Assembly: GCA_963971535.1 (NCBI GenBank)
Contig: OZ020591.1
Location: 11,532,588-11,596,587 of the forward strand
Direction: 5' to 3'
Origin: Notolepis coatsorum
Taxonomy: Eukaryota; Chordata; Actinopteri; Aulopiformes; Paralepididae
DNA: 64,000 bases
Within the stretch, counting starts at the first letter, position 1, and every line of letters begins with the position of its first letter. Under the pieces are notes generated by a model that worked only from the letters and a program-made list of their open reading frames with translations, had not been told where the DNA came from and did no database searches. The translations under genes were made by a program, and so were the position numbers. Shown here one piece after another: positions 37,300 to 48,789 of the stretch.

Positions 37300-37901
37300 A
37301 GTGTGCAGTGTGTGTGCAGTGTGTGTGCAGTGTGTGTGCAGTGTGTGCAGTGTGTGTGCAGTGTGTGTGCAGTGTGTGTGCAGTGTGTGTGCAGTGTGTG
37401 TGCAGTGTGTGCGCAGTGTGTGTGCAGTGTGTGTGCAGTGTGTGTGCAGTGTGTGTGCAGTGTGTGTGCAGTGTGTGTGCAGTGTGTGTGCAGTGTGTGT
37501 GCAGTGTGTGTGCAGTGTGTGCGCAGTGTGTGTGCAGTGTGTGTGCAGTGTGTGTGCAGTGTGTGTGCAGTGTGTGCAGTGTGTGTGCAGTGTGTGTGCA
37601 GTGTGTGTGCAGTGTGTGTGCAGTGTGTGTGCAGTGTGTGTGCAGTGTGTGTGCAGTGTGTGCAGTGTGTGTGCAGTGTGTGTGCAGTGTGTGTGCAGTG
37701 TGTGTGCAGTGTGTGCAGTGTGTGTGCAGTGTGTGTGTGTGCAGTGTGTGTGCAGTGTGTGCAGTGTGTGTGCAGTGTGTGTGCTGTGTGTGTGCAGTGT
37801 GTGTGTGCTGTGTGTGTGCAGTGTGTGTGTGTGCAGTGTGTGTGCAGTGTGTGCAGTGTGTGTGCAGTGTGTGTGTGCAGTGTGTGTGCAGTGTGTGTGT
37901 G
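37300..37901. repeat. TGTGTGCAG minisatellite, about 600 bp
   Basis: 11-bp units TGTGTGCAGTG mixed with 9-bp TGTGCAGTG and a few 13-bp units. Toward the right end CTGTG and longer TG runs appear. CVQ/CSV and HTA/THC frames on both strands are artefacts. Confidence 0.96.
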
Positions 37902-38056
37902 GACATAATATATTCTCATAGTGCCGCCTGCTGTGTGAGACCCTGCAGAATCAAGAGTTCAGGGTTGTCTACAAATACAGATCTGTCCAACAGCACGTTT
38001 AATCCAGTCTGTTTGTAACTTCCTTTACAGCTATCATAACATAGGCTGCGGAATCA

Positions 38057-38105
38057 CATGAGAGAGAGAGGGAGAGGGAGAGAGAGGGGGAGAGAGAGAG
38101 AGAGA

Positions 38106-38153
<48 letters not shown>

Positions 38154-38192
38154 AGAGAGAGAGAGAGAGAGGGAGGGAGAGAGAGAGAGAGG

Positions 38193-38276
<84 letters not shown>

Positions 38277-38331
38277 GGAGGGAGGGAGGGAGGGAGGGAG
38301 GGAGGGAGGGAGGGAGGGAGGGAGGGAGGGA
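38057..38331. repeat. Compound (GA)n and (GGGA)n purine tract
   Basis: GA repeats with GGG interruptions, ending in about 15 GGGA/GGAG units at 38270-38331. 275 bp of almost pure purine on the plus strand. Confidence 0.97.
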
Positions 38332-38447
38332 ATTGATATGGCTATTAATGTTGTAGGTTGTAGCCTATACATCCATAGTCTATATATGGAGGTTGAGGCT
38401 CTTATCAAGTGTCCATCAGACGACAGGTGTAAAAAAATAGGCTATTA

Positions 38448-38678
38448 ACCCTTTCACTGCCACACTACCAACCGGTTAACCCTTTCACTGCGACAATACA
38501 CAGAAGGTTAACCCTTTCACTGCCACGTGACACAACAGCCGGTTAACCCTTTCACTGCGACACTACACAGAATGTTAACCCTTTCACTGCCACACAACAC
38601 AAGTTACACAACCACCCAGAACCGTCGGTAGTGTGATAGTAAAGGGTTAACCTTCTGTCGTGTGGCAGTGAAAGGGTT
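38448..38678. repeat. TTAACCCTTTCACTG family, locus 3
   Basis: Five direct half-units, then an inverted half (GTGTGATAGTAAAGGGTTAA and TGGCAGTGAAAGGGTTAA). It shares the exact right half of the nested hairpin at 44748-44856, while its left half is different, so this copy is a rearranged or partial palindrome. Confidence 0.8.
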
Positions 38679-38725
38679 AAACCATTTAAATGCATTACTC
38701 AACGCGCAAGTTTGTAAAGCGAACA

Positions 38726-38736
38726 GCGCATGCGCC
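38726..38736. promoter_or_regulatory. NRF1-type motif GCGCATGCGCC
   Basis: Perfect palindromic GCGCATGCGC, the consensus of the vertebrate factor NRF1, in a locally CpG-rich stretch. Whether it drives a transcript is unknown; no gene is seen beside it. Confidence 0.4.
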
Positions 38737-38923
38737 ACTGCGCACACCAGTGGAAGGTGATGCACCTGTCACTGGAGCGCACTGCGATTTTGCGACCATT
38801 TGACCTTCATCATCATCATCAACGTGTCCTTTATGTTGCTGTTCTGAGTGACACCGCTCCATCAGGACACACGGTGCTGCTATATTCTCGAAGACAGACC
38901 CGCCATGATCGATACTGTAGCCC

Positions 38924-38954
<31 letters not shown>

Positions 38955-38975
38955 GAGCGCCTTCCGTGACTGTGA

Positions 38976-39486
38976 TGCACCGAGTGGAGCCACAGTCACT
39001 TGCTCCTCCACAGGAAACCAACCTAGATTTACCCTGAAGGACTGGTTCTAACCGAACCGTTCGTGATACAAGAATCACAGAGACATTACAAAGGTACTCA
39101 CAGTTGCACGAGGGTTTCGGACAGAGATACGGGATGGTTTGAAAGCTCGGCGTTGCTAATAAACATTTTAAATAATTCTTTATAAACTGCTCAAAACGGC
39201 ATTATTTCCGGCGTTGGGTGCATGATGCGCATGCGCTGTAATCACCCAACGCCGGAAATAATGCCGTGTTGACCAGTTTATAAAAGTTATTAAAAATGTT
39301 TATTAGCAACGCAGAGCTTTCAAACCATCCCGTATCTCTGTCCGAAACCCTCGTGCAACTGTGAGCACCTTTGTAATGTCTCTGTGATTCTTGTATCACG
39401 AACGGTTCGGCCAGAACCAGTCCTTCCGGGTAAATCTAGGTTGGTTTCCTATTGAGGAGCAAGTGACTGTGGATTCACTCGGTGCA
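38976..39486. repeat. Foldback B: about 510-bp near-perfect palindrome
   Basis: Arms of about 240 bp each, well over 90% complementary. CACAGTCACTTGCTCCTC (left) pairs with GAGGAGCAAGTGACTGTG (right), GGTTTCGGACAGAGATACGG with its complement near 39340, and CATTATTTCCGGCGTTGGGT with ACCCAACGCCGGAAATAATG. The centre is GCGCATGCGC (39227-39236), itself an NRF1-type palindrome. No coding frame, no obvious target duplication. Confidence 0.92.
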
Positions 39487-39898
39487 GCAGTTGTTTAGCT
39501 GCTACCAGCGCATCACTGTCTGCAGCAGTGTTTCTTGTTGGCATGAGCAGCAGACTGACTCCTTTTCCGCAAAAGAAAGATGGACTTACCTACATGAACT
39601 CTGTCCTGATGCGATATCTTGGCATTATTATTAATATTTTTTTTAGCAGCGCTTAATTTAATAGTTTAATTCATTTAATTCCCCACGACTCCAAAAACTC
39701 AGCTCAACATCCCGTCTCCACTGTGCTGCTGCAGGGGGGGCGCAGGTCCTCACAGGGGGGGGGGGGCTGGCTGGAGGTCCAACACCAATAGAGAACCCAG
39801 TTACTCTGGATATATATATATATGTACAAACCCTTGATTTACGGTGAAGTTCAAAGCACAGTCGGATAATGGGTCAACAGTCTCAGTCTTTCAGTCTC
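39487..39898. other. Unassigned spacer
   Basis: Two G runs (39734-39740, 39758-39766) and a short TA repeat; nothing else recognised. Confidence 0.3.
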
Positions 39899-40335
39899 AT
39901 GGCCGCTTCTATCCCCAGGCCACCAGGATGATCAATGACTCTGCAAACACTAACCCATCCATCAACATTCATTGCACACACATCCACAACATGCACACAC
40001 TCACTTTAAACACTCACCTTTAACACTCACTTTAAAAATAATTTAACACTACACCCTATTTGTATCTATTTATTACAAAGATTTGCATGACATCCCTATA
40101 CCTCATTCTTGCATTTTTGCATTTAAAAATAACTTGCATTTGTACTTTATTGTTTGCATTTTGTACTTCATGTTGTACTTTAGTTTGTATATTGTATATT
40201 TTGTATAGTGTTTGGCCTTTATTCTTTTAACTTTTTACTGTATGAAGCACAATTTCAGGAGGCTTGTACAGAACCAAGCATTTCACTGTAATGTACATTA
40301 TATGTGACAAATGAAACAAAACTTGAACTTGAATA
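39899..40335 (+). mobile_element. LINE 3' end (family of 34.9 kb), uninterrupted
   Basis: GCTTCTATCCCCAGGCCACC followed by the T-rich untranslated region and an ACTTGAACTTGAA end. It provides the uninserted version of the sequence that is split by the TTAA element at 4200-5150. Confidence 0.78.
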
Positions 40336-40792
40336 TCAAAAGGTTTCCCCAGAAAACAAAACGCCTATAGTGTTATTATAGTGCCTATAGTCTTGTTTCA
40401 ACTTCACTTGAAGGCCTATTCCGTTGTTTCTGGCATCGTGTGGGGCTCGATCAATAAACCTTCCACACAGCGGGCAGAACAATATTTGGTCAAGAGGGAA
40501 ACATGCAGCAGACAAAGCTTACAGCGTCAACGTTTTTTTTTTTTATCGGCCCCCTAGACCTCTCAGATATCAATATGGAGAAGTCACTGGTTTAAATAAT
40601 GTTTTAAATGACTATACGTCAATGAACAATAATAGAGTATAATATAATGCATCATAACCAACGAGGTCTAGTCGTGTGAGACTCTGTCTGTTTCAGCTCC
40701 CTGGATTAAGTGTCCTGTTGTGGAGACGTGCCCAGACTCACAAAGGCCCTTCAAGGCTAGTAGCCATAAAGATGGGCAGCCAGTTTAGCCAC
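40336..40792. other. Unassigned intergenic DNA
   Basis: No feature recognised. Confidence 0.3.
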
Positions 40793-40793
40793 A

Positions 40794-40806
40794 AACACAC
40801 ACACAC

Positions 40807-40898
<92 letters not shown>
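40794..40898. repeat. (CA)n microsatellite
   Basis: About 105 bp of CA with one CG interruption. Confidence 0.98.
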
Positions 40899-40903
<5 letters not shown>

Positions 40904-41754
40904 TTACTCACCCACCCCCTCCACACTCCCATTGCCATAAAACATGGTCTCCTACATGTAGCTCACTCATTACTTTATACTACTAAAGACTCATTACTTT
41001 ATACTAGATCAGTACGCCACTATGGAGGCATGGGTGAAAAAAGACCCCATACAACATTTATACTTCCACCGGGTGACACAGTGACCACTCACTGAATACG
41101 AGTGAGCCTGCTGCTACACCCTATCCCCTCTCATCAGATCTGATAAGGACAAGCTAGGAATCTGGAAGCAACAGCTAAACAGCCGACATCACTCACACAC
41201 GCTTGCCCTCGCTTCTTGCTTCTTGACACCAGAGCCTCCGTCAGCCTGAGAAGAAGCTGCACACTGGGGGTAAGCAACAGCAACAGACGGTAAACAACGG
41301 CGCATAGTACGCATTATTTTTCTTGGCCAGCTTTGACCGCTCCCACGAATAAAACACACACACAGTATCTACTGAAATCAGCACATTCATGTTCCTTCAA
41401 ACGTTGTCTATTTTGATCCACTCCCACGTGGAACAGATGTGTGCAGGCTGACCAGCGAGAGATGATGACTCCCATGCCGATGGTGATAATGTGACTGATT
41501 CCAGACTTCAGCAGCATCCACAGAGTGGATCATCAACCCATTGTTATTTCACTGAGTGCAGGTTGTCAGTGTGAGTGGGCGTGTGCAGCCCACATGGTCG
41601 CTCCTCTCCCCTGGGACATGTCAAACACAGGTGTCTGTTGTCATGGATGGATGGAACCCAAAGATACTGTCTCCCTCCTCCGCGTCCCTCTCTTCCGCAC
41701 AGATGTTCATCCAGGTCCACCACACCCCAACCAGGGTCAAAGTGCATTTGGAAT
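40899..41754. other. Unassigned intergenic DNA
   Basis: No gene supported. A duplicated CATTACTTTATACTA word lies at 40968 and about 40991. Overlapping short frames at 41525-41750 on both strands show no domain. Confidence 0.35.
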
Positions 41755-42112
41755 CCCGTTCAGATGCACAGGAAGTCCTTCATTCCGACAGCCATCAGAC
41801 TATAATACAATGCATCACTGTGCCTCACTGCATCACTGAGCACAGAGTGACAGTTACCATCTTCCTGGACTCTTACTTTTTAAACAGCACTGTCTGTGCA
41901 ATATTACACCTACTGTAGACTTCAGTATATTTTTTACTGTATTTATTGACTGTATATTCCATTTCATTTTTATTCTATTCTTATCCTAGGCAATTTGATT
42001 TGTTTTGTTATTCTTAGTCGTGACCTGTTCTGTCTAAATGTTTAATGTTGAGCGATTTGCAGTGTCAAATTTCCCTCGGGATAATAAAAGTATTTCTATT
42101 CTATTCTATTAA
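41755..42112 (+). mobile_element. LINE 3' end with TTCTA tail
   Basis: Degenerate codons for FIPTAIRLYN (about 41786), a T-rich untranslated region with CAAATTTCCCTCGGGATAAT and a (TTCTA)n tail ending at 42112: the terminus of a CR1/L2-like LINE of yet another family. Confidence 0.68.
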
Positions 42113-43329
42113 GAGACTTTTTTTTGTCGAAGCTCCCTGGAGCCTTGGCTGGGTGGGATCTGTTTTTTCCTTTTTTTTTTTTTTTTAGAGGTAAGTCTGT
42201 AGTAATTCAGTTGTGAAATAAAGTGCTAGTGGAATGTCTGATTGCTGAGAGCCAATGGAATGTCTGATGATTGCGGAGAGCCAATGGAATGCCAGATGAC
42301 AAGTTGTTTTTGGATGCAGGTCCTGTCCTTATCGTGTGATGGTACCTACACACACACACACACACCACACACTAAAGTGGTAACTGTACCTCCACGTTCG
42401 CTTGGTAATTCATGGTGACACACCAAAGACTCCGACCTGACCCAACTGAAGAAAAATCCCTCCCCCTTGAAAAATTAGCCCTTAACTTCACAGGAGATTA
42501 CAGTGGCCTTCTTATTTCCCCATTCCAAGGAAAAAGAGAGTCAGTCTATATTGAATCCTTCAGCTAGCACAGTTCAGGCTAACCCAGGCCAGTGCCGTCT
42601 AATATAGCCCTGCCACTCTACCCAGCCTAGTAGTTGAATGCTGAGTAGTCTAGCTACACTACCATTACTCTGGCAGGTACATGGATGACATGTACAAGGC
42701 TTTGGCCTAGTTTTGCCAAGAGAGAGACTACGTTAAAATGTCTAGGATTAGAAATGTGCAGGACTAACCTTGAGCCGGCGTCTGGGAGACTATTCCTTCT
42801 CTTGTGTCGTTGGGAGTGATCGTGTAAATAGATTAGGACACTTTGACTGCAGGGTCACTAAGGTCAATAGCCAAAGATTCCTGAGTAAGCTTCTGTCTTG
42901 AGAAAGACCACCGTGGTGCTGAGACCACTGGGGCTATTATCGTGGGGGGGGGGGGGGGGGGGGGGGTAGAAAGAGGCAGAGAACCTCCTGACAATGTGAT
43001 GTAAAGTCTGGAGCTGCTCCATAGACGTTGAATGGGGTACTGACTTTGTGAGCCCATAGAGTGTTTGTGTGAGCATTAAGACTTACACCCAAATGAGGTT
43101 TATGTTCTAGCATTGCTAGATCTGAACCAGAATATAAAAACCTTATTTGGGTTTAAGAGTGCACGCAAACATTTGATGGCCTCATAGCCCCGGTCATTGA
43201 TGTCTTATGGAGCAGGCCCAGATTTTACATCCCAGTGATCACCGAACTGAGTTTTCTTTTCCCTCCGATTTCTATCTTTAGGAGAGAGTGGTGCGTGTTC
43301 ACAAACACTGACTGAACTGTCCTGGGGGC
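42113..43329. other. Unassigned intergenic DNA
   Basis: No gene. A short (CA)n at about 42349-42365, a duplicated GAGAGCCAATGGAATG word at about 42247 and 42276, and a poly-G run at about 42944-42966. Confidence 0.35.
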
Positions 43330-43714
43330 CTGTAGCCTTTCTCCAACGCGTTCGTGTTTCCGCATCTCTGATTGGCCAGGTCATGTGACATGTACGCCCA
43401 ATCGTGGGACCGCAAGTGTCTACACTGGTTAAGCTTAGGTCCCTCTTTCGAAGTTGGTTAAGGTTAGAGTTTGTCTTAGAGCAGGGCGATAGAACACCAG
43501 CCCTGATTCCAAACGCTAACCTTAACCAACTTCGAAAGAGTCGCCTAAGCTTAACCAGTGATAAACTAGGCGTTAGGTCGTTTGCAGGCTGTTCGACCCG
43601 GAAATGGGCGCAGAACTTGCCGTCCCACGATTGGCGCACATGTCACATGACCTGGCCAATCAGAGCGCAAAGCGGGAACCCGGAAACACGGACGCGTTGG
43701 AGAAAAGCTACACG
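43330..43714. repeat. Foldback C: imperfect palindrome, about 385 bp
   Basis: CTGATTGGCCAGGTCATGTG (left) pairs with CACATGACCTGGCCAATCAG (right), TCTCCAACGCG with CGCGTTGGAGA, GGTTAAGCTTAGG with CCTAAGCTTAACC, and TTCGAAGTTGGTTAAGGTTA with its complement. The spacer hairpin lies near 43482-43505. The right arm carries about 50 extra bases around 43570-43620. Confidence 0.88.
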
Positions 43715-44286
43715 CATCCTGGGGCACAGGAAGAACATGTGTGAATTCTTAGATATTCCCCTTAAAAAAAAAATCACATTATAAAGAACCAAATCACTTG
43801 ATAATGAAACATCAAATAGTGATAACAAAATATACAATGACCTAAGCAGAGGAGCACACAGGACACACAGCACACGGAGGAGCCAGAGAGGAGCCAGCTA
43901 CGTCCCTCGAGGGAACAACCAATTATATCTGGATGAAAATAAACCACAGAGTAGAGCAGCATATCATCAACAATAACATATCTGACGACAATTAATACAG
44001 CAAAAGTAATTTGAGTAAAAGGTCATTTAAAAAAGCAAACCGACTCAGAAGGCTCCCAAGACATGATATATGATAGATTTATTTATTTATAGATTATAGA
44101 TTGCAACGGCGTAGCTGCAAGGTACCAACCTGCAATTTCTTCCATCGACATCGTTTTATGGAGCTGCAAATAACAGGATTCAATGTTCCCGGCGGTGACA
44201 TCACTGGTGGCCATGTTGTGTGCAAAACTGATTTGAGTTTTTGTGCGTGAGATTATGTGCAATATAAATCTGCAGTTATTTTGCCC
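43715..44286. other. Unassigned intergenic DNA
   Basis: No feature recognised. Confidence 0.3.
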
Positions 44287-44351
44287 CTTTAAGTGTCTTG
44301 CTCAAGGACACTTGGACACGCTTACAATTACCAGACGAGAGCCTCCTGAAA
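44287..44351. repeat. 65-bp direct repeat, left copy
   Basis: AAGTGTCTTGCTCAAGGACA through GAGAGCCTCCTGA is repeated almost exactly at 44574-44640. The unit is the tail of a fish SINE (CTTGCTCAAGG word). The TTAA repeat cluster lies between the copies. Confidence 0.85.
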
Positions 44352-44431
44352 AATAGGTAAAAAATCTTCAAATAAAAAAATCTTCAAATAAAAAAAAAAA
44401 CTCTTACCAAATGAAAAATACAGATGAACAC

Positions 44432-44577
44432 TTAACCCTTTCACTGCCACACGACAGGTTAGCCCTTTACTATCACACAACCGACAGCGATACTCCATCA
44501 TTAGCATCATTAGCTCCGCAAATCTGTATTGTCACAGTGAAAGGGTTAACCGGCTATCGTGTGGCAGTGAAAGGGTT
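44432..44577. repeat. TTAACCCTTTCACTG family, locus 4
   Basis: Left half TTAACCCTTTCACTGCC... with a second, mutated inner half GGTTAGCCC, a spacer of about 60 bp with CATCATTAGCATCATTAGC, and the inverted right halves GTGAAAGGGTTAA twice. An expanded or partly decayed palindrome. Confidence 0.75.
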
Positions 44578-44655
44578 AAGTGTCTTGCTCAAGGACACTT
44601 GGACACGCTTACAATTACCAGACGAGAGCCTCCTGACTGAGCCACTGTCGCCCAT
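44574..44655. repeat. 65-bp direct repeat, right copy, SINE tail
   Basis: Same sequence as 44287-44351, continuing into GACTGAGCCACTGTCGCCC, a SINE head word in reverse. Confidence 0.8.
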
Positions 44656-44684
44656 TTGTTATTCAACATGAACTTAACTACTAT

Positions 44685-44856
44685 TAACCCTTTCACTGCC
44701 GCACTTCCAAACGGCTTAACCCTTTCACTGCGACAATACACAGAAGGGTAACCCTTTCACTGGCACACTACAGAAGGTTAACCCTTTACTATCACACCCG
44801 TCGGTAGTGTGATAGTAAAGGGTTAACCTTCTGTAGTGTGGCAGTGAAAGGGTTAA
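44685..44856. repeat. TTAACCCTTTCACTG family, locus 5: nested hairpin
   Basis: A near-perfect palindrome spans 44748-44856. Its inner part, 44778-44826, is itself a TTAA-bounded hairpin (CCCTTTACTATCACAC against GTGTGATAGTAAAGGG) placed exactly at the centre of an outer hairpin (CCCTTTCACTGGCACAC against GTGTGGCAGTGAAAGGG). The left outer TTAA is mutated to GTAA. Confidence 0.88.
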
Positions 44857-44860
44857 AGAA

Positions 44861-45898
44861 GCAGGAAGAGTATCTATACACGCACTGGTGGGATGGATGT
44901 CTGCTCCCATCTACTGGTGGCTCTTGCTTTTCTTTGAACAGGTGACTGGTACAAACCAGGTGAGAGAAGAGACCTTTATATTATATATAAATAAATCAAT
45001 CAATGTCGCCTTTTCAAAGTGGTGAAAGTGTGTTAAATATTTGACTGACTATTGCAATGAGGAGAGTGCCATTTTAAAGGGGCCGTCGAAAATATTTGAT
45101 TATATTCAATATTGGAAATATTGATTCGTCACAAACTGGGAGTTCCTTTCCATCCAAAAGCACTTGGTACAACCAGTCCACCACCGTTTCACATTGATTC
45201 AACCTGGATGCCTCAGGTCCAATAAGCACAAAATCAATATATCAGATAGACAAATAAGACAAAAAAAAGGAGAAAAAAAAGAAAATATAAAATCAAGAGA
45301 GTTCAGTTAACTTCAGCAGGGGGTTGTGTGTGGGGGTCGAAAATATTTTAAATGTAACCACTCAAGTCATGCAGATTTTCAAGAAAGACATTTATAAAAT
45401 GTTCCAGAGAGTGAGTAGAGTGAAAAGCTTCAAGATCAAATATTGTATATCATTTTTTTCAACTCCCAGAAGCCATAACATGTGAATATTTGATTTGCGA
45501 CGTAGATGATCATAGAAACGTTCACCTGTTGTGTTCTGTATACGAGTGCAACGTCTGCTGATTTGGACGAAGCCTCTACTGCAGACAGAGCAGAGGGCCT
45601 GAGTCCTGTGACTTCTTATCTGCGTTTACGTCGCTCCACAACGGTGAAACCAACTTCCCACCAGGCAGGACAGCGGAAACCCCACCAATTTCCCCCCGTT
45701 GACTAAAAACATTCTTCAATTAATATCTGAAATGAAGAAAGAAAAAAAAATGTCTTTTACCATCATGCACTTTGCCACTAAATAATCTTCCTTGCCTATA
45801 TTACTACTATGTAGGTACCTAATATGTCTTTACTATGCACTCAAGACTGTAGCACCCAAGTTTCAACACTGTTTGACGAACATAGTTACAAGCTGAGT
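44861..45898. other. Unassigned AT-rich DNA
   Basis: About 1 kb with no feature recognised apart from ATATTTGA/TCAATATT words around 45090-45120. Confidence 0.35.
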
Positions 45899-47640
45899 TT
45901 GTACCCTTCCTGCTGACCTGTTGTACAGAACCTTCCTGCTGACCTGTTGTACAGAACCTTCCTGCTGACCTGTTGTACAGAACCTTCCTGCTGACCTGTT
46001 GTACAGAACCTTCCTGCTGAACCTGTTGTACAGAACCTTCCTGCTGACCTGTTGTACAGAACCTTCCTGCTGACCTGTTGTACAGAACCTTCCTGCTGAC
46101 CTGTTGTACAGAACCTTCCTGCTGACCTGTTGTACAGAACCTTCCTGCAGACCTGTTGTACAGAACCTTCCTGCTGACCTGTTGTACAGAACCTTCCTGC
46201 TGACCTGTTGTACAGAACCTTCCTGCTGACCTGTTGTACAGAACCTTCCTGCTGACCTGTTGTACAGAACCTTCCTGCTGACCTGTTGTACAGAACCTTC
46301 CTGCTGACCTGTTGTACAGAACCTTCCTGCTGACCTGTTGTACAGAACCTTCCTGCTGACCTGTTGTACAGAACCTTCCTGCTGACCTGTTGTACAGAAC
46401 CTTCCTGCAGACCTGTTGTACAGAACCTTCCTGCTGACCTGTTGTACAGAACCTTCCTGCTGACCTGTTGTACAGAACCTTCCTGCTGACCTGTTGTACA
46501 GAACCTTCCTGCTGACCTGTTGTACAGAACCTTCCTGCTGACCTGTTGTACAGAACTTTCCTGCTGACCTGTTGTACAGAACCTTCCTGCTGACCTGTTG
46601 TACAGAACTTTCCTGCTGACCTGTTGTACAGAACCTTCCTGCTGACTTGTTGTACAGAACCTTCCTGCTGACCTGTTGTACAGAACATTCCTTCTGACTT
46701 GTTGTACAGAACCTTCCTGCTGACCTGTTGTACAGAACTTTCCTGCTGACCTGTTGTACAGAACCTTCCTGCTGACCTGTTGTACAGAACCTTCCTGCTG
46801 ACCTCTGACCTGTTGTACAGAACCTTCCTGCTGACCTGTTGTACAGAACATTCCTTCTGACTTGTTGTACAGAACTTTCCTGCTGACCTGTTGTACAGAA
46901 CTTTCCTGCTGACTTGTTGTACAGAACCTTCCTGCTGACTTGTTGTACAGAACCTTCCTGCTGACCTCTGACCTGTTGTACAGAACCTTCCTGCTGACCT
47001 GTTGTACAGAACCTTCCTGCTGACTTGTTGTACAGAACCTTCCTGCTGACTTGTTGTACAGAACCTTCCTGCTGACCTGTTGTACAGAACCTTCCTGCTG
47101 ACCTGTTGTACAGAACCTTCCTGCTGACCTGTTGTACAGAACCTTCCTGCTGACTTGTTGTACAGAACCTTCCTGCTGACCTGTTGTACAGAACCTTCCT
47201 GCTGACCTGTTGTACAGAACCTTCCTGCTGACCTGTTGTACAGAACCTTCCTGCTGAACCTGTTGTACAGAACCTTCCTGCTGACCTGTTGTACAGAACC
47301 TTCCTGCTGAACCTGTTGTACAGAACCTTCCTGCTGACTTGTTGTACAGAACCTTCCTGCTGACCTGTTGTACAGAACCTTCCTGCTGACCTGTTGTACA
47401 GAACCTTCCTGCTGACCTGTTGTACAGAACCTTCCTGCTGACCTGTTGTACAGAACCTTCCTGCTGACCTGTTGTACAGAACCTTCCTGCTGACCTGTTG
47501 TACAGAACCTTCCTGCTGACCTGTTGTACAGAACCTTCCTGCTGACCTGTTGTACAGAACCTTCCTGCTGACCTGTTGTACAGAACCTTCCTGCTGACCT
47601 GTTGTACAGAACCTTCCTGCTGACTTGTTGTACAGAACTT
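45899..47640. repeat. 26-bp minisatellite, about 67 copies
   Basis: CCTTCCTGCTGACCTGTTGT recurs every 26 bp. Variants: ACTTGTTG, GCAGACC, GAACTTTCC, GAACATTCCTTCTGAC, inserted GAACC and inserted CTCTGACC. Variant combinations recur as blocks (about 46680-46860). The minus frame stays open for 641 codons with 26-residue repeats because 26 is not a multiple of three and no minus-strand stop exists; this is not a gene. Confidence 0.97.
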
Positions 47641-48710
47641 GTCAGTTGCTTTGGGTAAAAGCGTTGAGCTAAATTAGTAAATGTAAAAGTTCTAGCTCCC
47701 AAACAGTGATGAGGTTTTGAAAACAGTGAAGGCAGGATCTCCAAACATGTTGTTCGTCGGTGTGACTGATTAAAGTTTGTCTATTTTAGTTTGCCGAGCA
47801 CACGTCAACCCTATCCTCAGTCTTGTGTTATGGTTTCACTTTCTTGTGACCTTGTGAAAACTATGAATTGTTAGCTCACTAAATCCTACAGACTGGCAAT
47901 ATTAGCCAAGCAGAGACTCTACACAATATATACAAGCCTTGTGACGTGAAGGTTAATAGCAATCTAGAATCTAATCTATCGAATTGCCTGGATAATTGTG
48001 ATGAATAGAGAATCAGTTTTAAGTAGTAACCCCAACAATCAAAATTGAATCGTGATTCCCAAAGGCTCCCAACCCCAAATAAATTTAACAGCAATACAGT
48101 AATGTAATAAATTTTTTTCAGTTGCTTTGCCTCCAAACATCCATATATTCAATTTAACAATTTATTAAAATGTAAGAACTCATTTGAAATAGGGTAGAAT
48201 CATCTACAAACCAAATCAACCATGATCTTGAGATGTGTCAAACTATAAGTGACTTATTATAATCACAGTTTAAATGCCTCTCCCCCTTCAAATATGGTTC
48301 TCAGTAATCCAGCCTTTTTCAAAAGCATCAGTAATCTCTCATGGATTAGTTACCTCCATGGATTACTATAACCACCGCTCCAAATTATTTGAGCTTCAGT
48401 CAGATAAGATTCCTAATTCTTTATTTAAATTACATCTGCAGCACAATATACAAACTACAACAGACGTTGATAGGCTCAGTGGGACTAGACAACCTCTTCC
48501 ACACGTAAACTTAACGTTAACAAATTGCATATTCATTTTCAGCCAAGTTCACCGCTGAAAGCCATGCCTGGTATATCTCTGCGAAAAGAATCCTCACACC
48601 GGTCAGATTCTACGATTCCTCGACTCTGGAAAACATGTCTCGATCGTCGGGAGGAGAGAGAGCAGCCCGGTGAGGGAGCGGTGAGGTCTACAGTGCGGTG
48701 GACGCTGTAG
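47641..48710. other. Unassigned intergenic DNA
   Basis: No gene. 48540-48710 becomes GC-richer with several CpG and may belong to the zinc-finger duplicate region that begins at 48711. Confidence 0.35.
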
Positions 48711-48785
48711 GACGCTTCAGGTGTACGCTCTGGGTGAAGCCCCTCTGGGTGAAGCCCCTGGCGTCGTGGGTCACGTTCGAGCATG
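48711..48785 (-). pseudogene. Orphan unit of the zinc-finger-derived repeat
   Basis: Minus-strand sequence GGGCTTCACCCAGAG... through the CACCTGAAG end matches the repeat units at 50930-51590, which derive from the last finger of gene 1. It is separated from the array by about 2.1 kb of unrelated AT-rich DNA. Confidence 0.8.
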
Positions 48786-48789
48786 ACAG

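Noticed and set aside
38976-39486. microRNA precursor
   Set aside because: The palindrome is far longer than a normal precursor. No read data and no recognisable mature sequence, so only a foldback is claimed.
45819-47744. 641-codon minus-strand frame with QQEGSVQQVSRKVLYN repeats
   Set aside because: Same effect from a 26-bp array. Indels of non-multiples of three do not close the frame because every frame is open, so openness carries no evidence of selection.
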